9,066 nucleotides of DNA from an uncultured Flavobacteriales bacterium. Its GTDB lineage: Bacteria; Bacteroidota; Bacteroidia; Flavobacteriales; Vicingaceae. Shown here one piece after another: positions 5,970 through 9,066 of the stretch. The stretch spans positions 1 to 9,066 of the forward strand of contig CAMPHX010000025.1 in the NCBI GenBank assembly GCA_946886085.1. The letters are read 5' to 3'. The notes under the pieces are model-generated. The model ran no database searches. It was given only the letters and a program-made list of their open reading frames with translations, and was not told the origin of the DNA. The translations under genes and the position numbers were made by a program. Positions within the stretch are counted from its first letter, which is position 1; each line of letters opens with the position of its first letter.

Positions 5970-8900
5970 ATGAAAAACTTAGTTCTATATAACTCTTCTG
6001 CCGGATCCGGAAAAACTTATACTTTAGTAAAAGAATTTTTGCTGCGTGTATTGGCTGAGAACACCGAATTTCCTGCTTATTACAAACATATTCTTGCCAT
6101 AACTTTTACCAATAAAGCTGCCGCAGAAATGAAAGAAAGAGTGATTAAAGCTCTTGAAGATTTTGCGTCAGATCAACCGCTAGAAGGCACTTCCAATTTT
6201 TTAATGAACGATTTATTACTAAGTGAAGCTGATGGCGGACTTGGAATTACAAAAGACAAACTTATTAATAAAAGTGAAGTTGTTTTGCGCCATATTCTTC
6301 ATCATTATAATGATTTAGCCATTAGTACCATTGATAAGTTTACCCATAAAATTATCAGAACTTTTGCCCACGATTTACATTTGCCCATCAATTTTGAAAT
6401 TGAGCTACAAGAAAGTGAAGTATTGACAAAAGCGGTTGACTTACTAATTGCCCAAGTGGGAAAAAATGATAAAATAACCAAGTTAATGGTTGATTTTTCT
6501 GTCTATAAAGCCAATGAAGAAGCCGGCTGGAACATTGAAAAAGACTTAATAAACTTTGCTCAAACGCTTTTACAGGAAAACGGAAGCTATTTTGCCAATC
6601 AACTTAACGAATTATCAGTTGATGATTTTTACCTCATAAAAAAAGAGTTGGAAACCATTATTACATCTTTTGAAGATGAAACTGAAAAAATAGCTAACGA
6701 AACCTTATCCTTAATAAAATCTAAAGGCTTAGCCGATAATGATTTTAGTTCAAGTTATATCCCTAAATACTTCATCAAACACATCAACAAAAACTATGAC
6801 CCACCGACAAACTCTATTGTTAAAATGTTTAGTGGCGAACAAAATTGGTATGCCAAAAAAACTCCCGAAAACATAAAACAAACCATTGATGGAATAACTA
6901 ACGAGCTTACTTCTTACTACCATAAGTTAGAAAATTTAAAAGTAGAAAAATACAGCGATTACCTCATTACCACATCTATCCATAAAAATATTTTTGTACT
7001 GGCAGTTATTAATGAAATTGAAAAATCTATTGAAAACATTAAGCAAGAAAACAATGTGCTTAGTTTTTCCGATTTCAATAAAAAAATTGCTCATGTAATT
7101 GCCAACGAATCTATTCCTTTTATTTATGAACGTTTGGGCGAAAAATATTACCATTATCTTATTGACGAATTTCAAGACACTTCTGTAATTCAGTGGTTCA
7201 ACCTCATTCCGTTGGTAGATAATTCTTTAGCTAACAACAGATTTAACATGGTAGTTGGAGATGCCAAACAATCTATTTACAGATGGAGAGGTGGCGAAGT
7301 AGAGCAAATTATTCAGTTTCCTAAAATTGTAGAAAAAACAGGCATTATAAATAAAGAATTGCATAGTATTAATGCTTCTTTTGGTAGAAATATCAACAGA
7401 AAAAATCTTAACAATAATTTTCGTTCTACTGCCGAAATTGTTGATTTTAACAACCAGTTTTTTCAGTTTGTAGCTCAACAAATGCCCGAAGAATATCAAA
7501 ACCTTTATAAAGACCTTAACCAAGGTTTTAATGTCGAAAATACAGGTGGTGGAATAGAAATAAGCTTTTTTGAAACCGATGATAAAGAAGCATTGTTGGA
7601 GTTGAATGCACAGCGAACCTTACAGATAATTCATCAGCTAACAAAAGAAGGTTACCAACTAAACGATATTGCCATTCTTACCCGAGCGAATAGCGAAGCG
7701 GCTGAAATAGCTTCATTTTTACTCGATAATAATATAGATGTTATTTCTTCGGAAAGCTTACTGCTAAACAATTCTAAAGAGGTTAACTTTTTGGTTACTT
7801 TTTTAAAATACCTAATTTATCCTAACGAAAAAAGCATTCAATTGGCATTGCTATCACTTTTGCCAGATTCGTTAGCCAATGATGCTGCTATTTTTGAGCT
7901 TTTTATTTCTTCATCCTCCAAAAAAGAAGATGTATTGGCAACTTTCTTAAAAATGAACAATTTAGAGTTAGATAAAAATATCATCAACCAATTCTCGCTT
8001 TATGAGTTAACCGAATTTTTAATCAACCATTTCTCTTTGTCTGATGAAACCAACATTTACATTCAGTTTTTCTTAGATAAAGTGTATGAATTTACCGTAA
8101 AAAAAGGCAATTCCATTAACAGTTTTGTTGAATGGTGGAATGATAAAAGTGAAAAGTTTTCCATTATTATCCCCGAAGGAATTAAAGCGGTAAACATTAT
8201 GACCATTCATAAATCTAAAGGATTGGAATTTCCAATTGTAATTTATCCTTTTGCCAATAATGCAGCAAGAGGCAACAATAGAATGTTTTGGATAGAAAAA
8301 ACACCGGTAGAAAAATTGCCTGTCGCCCTACTCCCAATGAATAAAGATATTTTAAGCACCGAATACGCTTACATTTATAAAAATGAAGAAAACAAAGCTG
8401 TGTTAGACCTTGTAAATGTGCTTTATGTAGCATTTACACGACCAAAAGACAGGTTGTATATTTTATCAGACTATGTCCCTAAAAAGAGTGAAAAAATTGC
8501 AGCTAACCAGTTGCTTTATAACTATTGTGCTAACTTCACTCCTACTAAAACAGCATTACCCACTTACCGTTTCGGATTATTTAACAAAAAAGATACTACC
8601 GAAAAAAAAGATGAACAAAACAATGGCGATAAGTTTGGTAAGATCATTCACAATAATTGGAGAAAAAAAATAAAAATAAGCTTTCAAGCTCCAAAAGTCT
8701 GGGAAGTTGAAAACCCGGAACAGATTGGCGAACACGGTTCTTCCATTCATGCTATTTTAGCCGATATTAAAACAGTTACTGATATTGAAAAAACAATTAA
8801 CAGGTATGTGAGCAAAGGGGTTATATCCATTGAAGAGTCTAAAGAACTGTTCGTTCAACTACAAAATTTATTTAGCAATCCTGCTATACATTTTTTGTTT

Positions 8901-9066
8901 GATGATGTTGATGAAGTAAAAAATGAAACGTCTATTTTATTGCCTTCCGGTGAGGTTTTTCAGCCCGACAGAGTAGTTATCAAACAACAAACGGTTTATG
9001 TAATTGACTATAAAACAGGTAAAAAAATAGATGAACATAAAAAACAAGTTAAGGACTATATGGATT
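5970..9066 (+). CDS. UvrD-type helicase with RecB-like nuclease domain (AddA/RecB-like), 3' end cut by window
   Basis: The frame stays open from the ATG at 5970 to the window edge (1032 residues), with no stop or frameshift. It is a superfamily 1A DNA helicase. Seen in order: Walker A SSAGSGKT (9-16, Lys15), motif Ia ITFTNKAAAEMKERV (44-58), Walker B LIDEFQDT (397-404), motif III GDAKQSIYRWRGG (430-442), motif IV NNFRS (482-486), motif V TIHKSKGLEF (745-754) and motif VI LYVAFTRPKDR (818-828). A RecB-family nuclease follows: His927 in HGSSIHAIL, Asp1000 in PDRV, IDYKTG with Asp1013 and Lys1015, and Q...Y at 1026/1030. This is the AddA-like arrangement: ATP-driven unwinding and resection of double-strand ends for RecA-dependent repair, normally with an AddB-like partner. 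Family length is near 1040-1100 residues, so little is missing. It begins 11 nt after pfkA with a weak AAAGAG upstream. A defence role cannot be excluded but has no contextual support. Confidence 0.93.
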   Translation, partial: MKNLVLYNSSAGSGKTYTLVKEFLLRVLAENTEFPAYYKHILAITFTNKAAAEMKERVIKALEDFASDQPLEGTSNFLMNDLLLSEADGGLGITKDKLINKSEVVLRHILHHYNDLAISTIDKFTHKIIRTFAHDLHLPINFEIELQESEVLTKAVDLLIAQVGKNDKITKLMVDFSVYKANEEAGWNIEKDLINFAQTLLQENGSYFANQLNELSVDDFYLIKKELETIITSFEDETEKIANETLSLIKSKGLADNDFSSSYIPKYFIKHINKNYDPPTNSIVKMFSGEQNWYAKKTPENIKQTIDGITNELTSYYHKLENLKVEKYSDYLITTSIHKNIFVLAVINEIEKSIENIKQENNVLSFSDFNKKIAHVIANESIPFIYERLGEKYYHYLIDEFQDTSVIQWFNLIPLVDNSLANNRFNMVVGDAKQSIYRWRGGEVEQIIQFPKIVEKTGIINKELHSINASFGRNINRKNLNNNFRSTAEIVDFNNQFFQFVAQQMPEEYQNLYKDLNQGFNVENTGGGIEISFFETDDKEALLELNAQRTLQIIHQLTKEGYQLNDIAILTRANSEAAEIASFLLDNNIDVISSESLLLNNSKEVNFLVTFLKYLIYPNEKSIQLALLSLLPDSLANDAAIFELFISSSSKKEDVLATFLKMNNLELDKNIINQFSLYELTEFLINHFSLSDETNIYIQFFLDKVYEFTVKKGNSINSFVEWWNDKSEKFSIIIPEGIKAVNIMTIHKSKGLEFPIVIYPFANNAARGNNRMFWIEKTPVEKLPVALLPMNKDILSTEYAYIYKNEENKAVLDLVNVLYVAFTRPKDRLYILSDYVPKKSEKIAANQLLYNYCANFTPTKTALPTYRFGLFNKKDTTEKKDEQNNGDKFGKIIHNNWRKKIKISFQAPKVWEVENPEQIGEHGSSIHAILADIKTVTDIEKTINRYVSKGVISIEESKELFVQLQNLFSNPAIHFLFDDVDEVKNETSILLPSGEVFQPDRVVIKQQTVYVIDYKTGKKIDEHKKQVKDYMD

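Noticed and set aside
6936..8673. Minus-strand frames at 6936-7175, 7227-7523 and 8215-8433, and a plus-strand frame at 8473-8673
   Set aside because: All lie within the continuous helicase frame that carries the conserved SF1 motifs, so they are shadows.
5970..9066. The helicase-nuclease as part of an anti-phage defence system
   Set aside because: Its motif set and AddA-like arrangement fit double-strand-break repair, and its neighbours are housekeeping genes. No second defence component, toxin or mobile-element gene is present.

Overview
The window looks like ordinary chromosomal DNA from a low-GC member of the Bacteroidota, most likely a flavobacterium-type organism. The evidence is an AT-rich composition throughout, three upstream sites that exactly match the Bacteroidota -7 promoter element TAnnTTTG, A-rich leaders with no convincing Shine-Dalgarno sequence, and protein families typical of that phylum. 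No rRNA, tRNA, CRISPR array, integrase, transposase or phage gene is visible.

Layout: (1) 1-650 holds a short upstream region, a promoter, a small very acidic protein of unknown function (107-580, +) and a strong terminator hairpin. (2) 651-799 is a gene-free gap between convergent genes and carries an imperfect inverted repeat that may be a decayed intergenic repeat. (3) 800-3280 (-) encodes a large secreted PIG-L/LmbE-family deacetylase with extra C-terminal domains. (4) 3281-3426 is a divergent promoter region. (5) 3427-9066 (+) is a compact, probably co-transcribed run of four genes: a THUMP-domain 23S rRNA guanine-N2 methyltransferase of the RlmL/YpsC type, a small helical protein that overlaps it by 8 nt, ATP-dependent 6-phosphofructokinase (pfkA), and a long UvrD-type helicase fused to a RecB-like nuclease (AddA/RecB-like). 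The helicase reading frame is open from 5970 to the window edge and is cut there close to its expected C-terminus.

The genes do not form one obvious pathway. The plus-strand operon mixes rRNA modification, glycolysis and double-strand-break repair, a common kind of housekeeping cluster. The PIG-L protein acts outside the cytoplasm and is transcribed separately in the opposite direction. I found no convincing undescribed system. The points most worth a second look are an apparent internal duplication in the acidic protein, the conflict between promoter position and start codon at the methyltransferase, the uncharacterised small gene coupled to it, and the extra C-terminal domain of the PIG-L protein.
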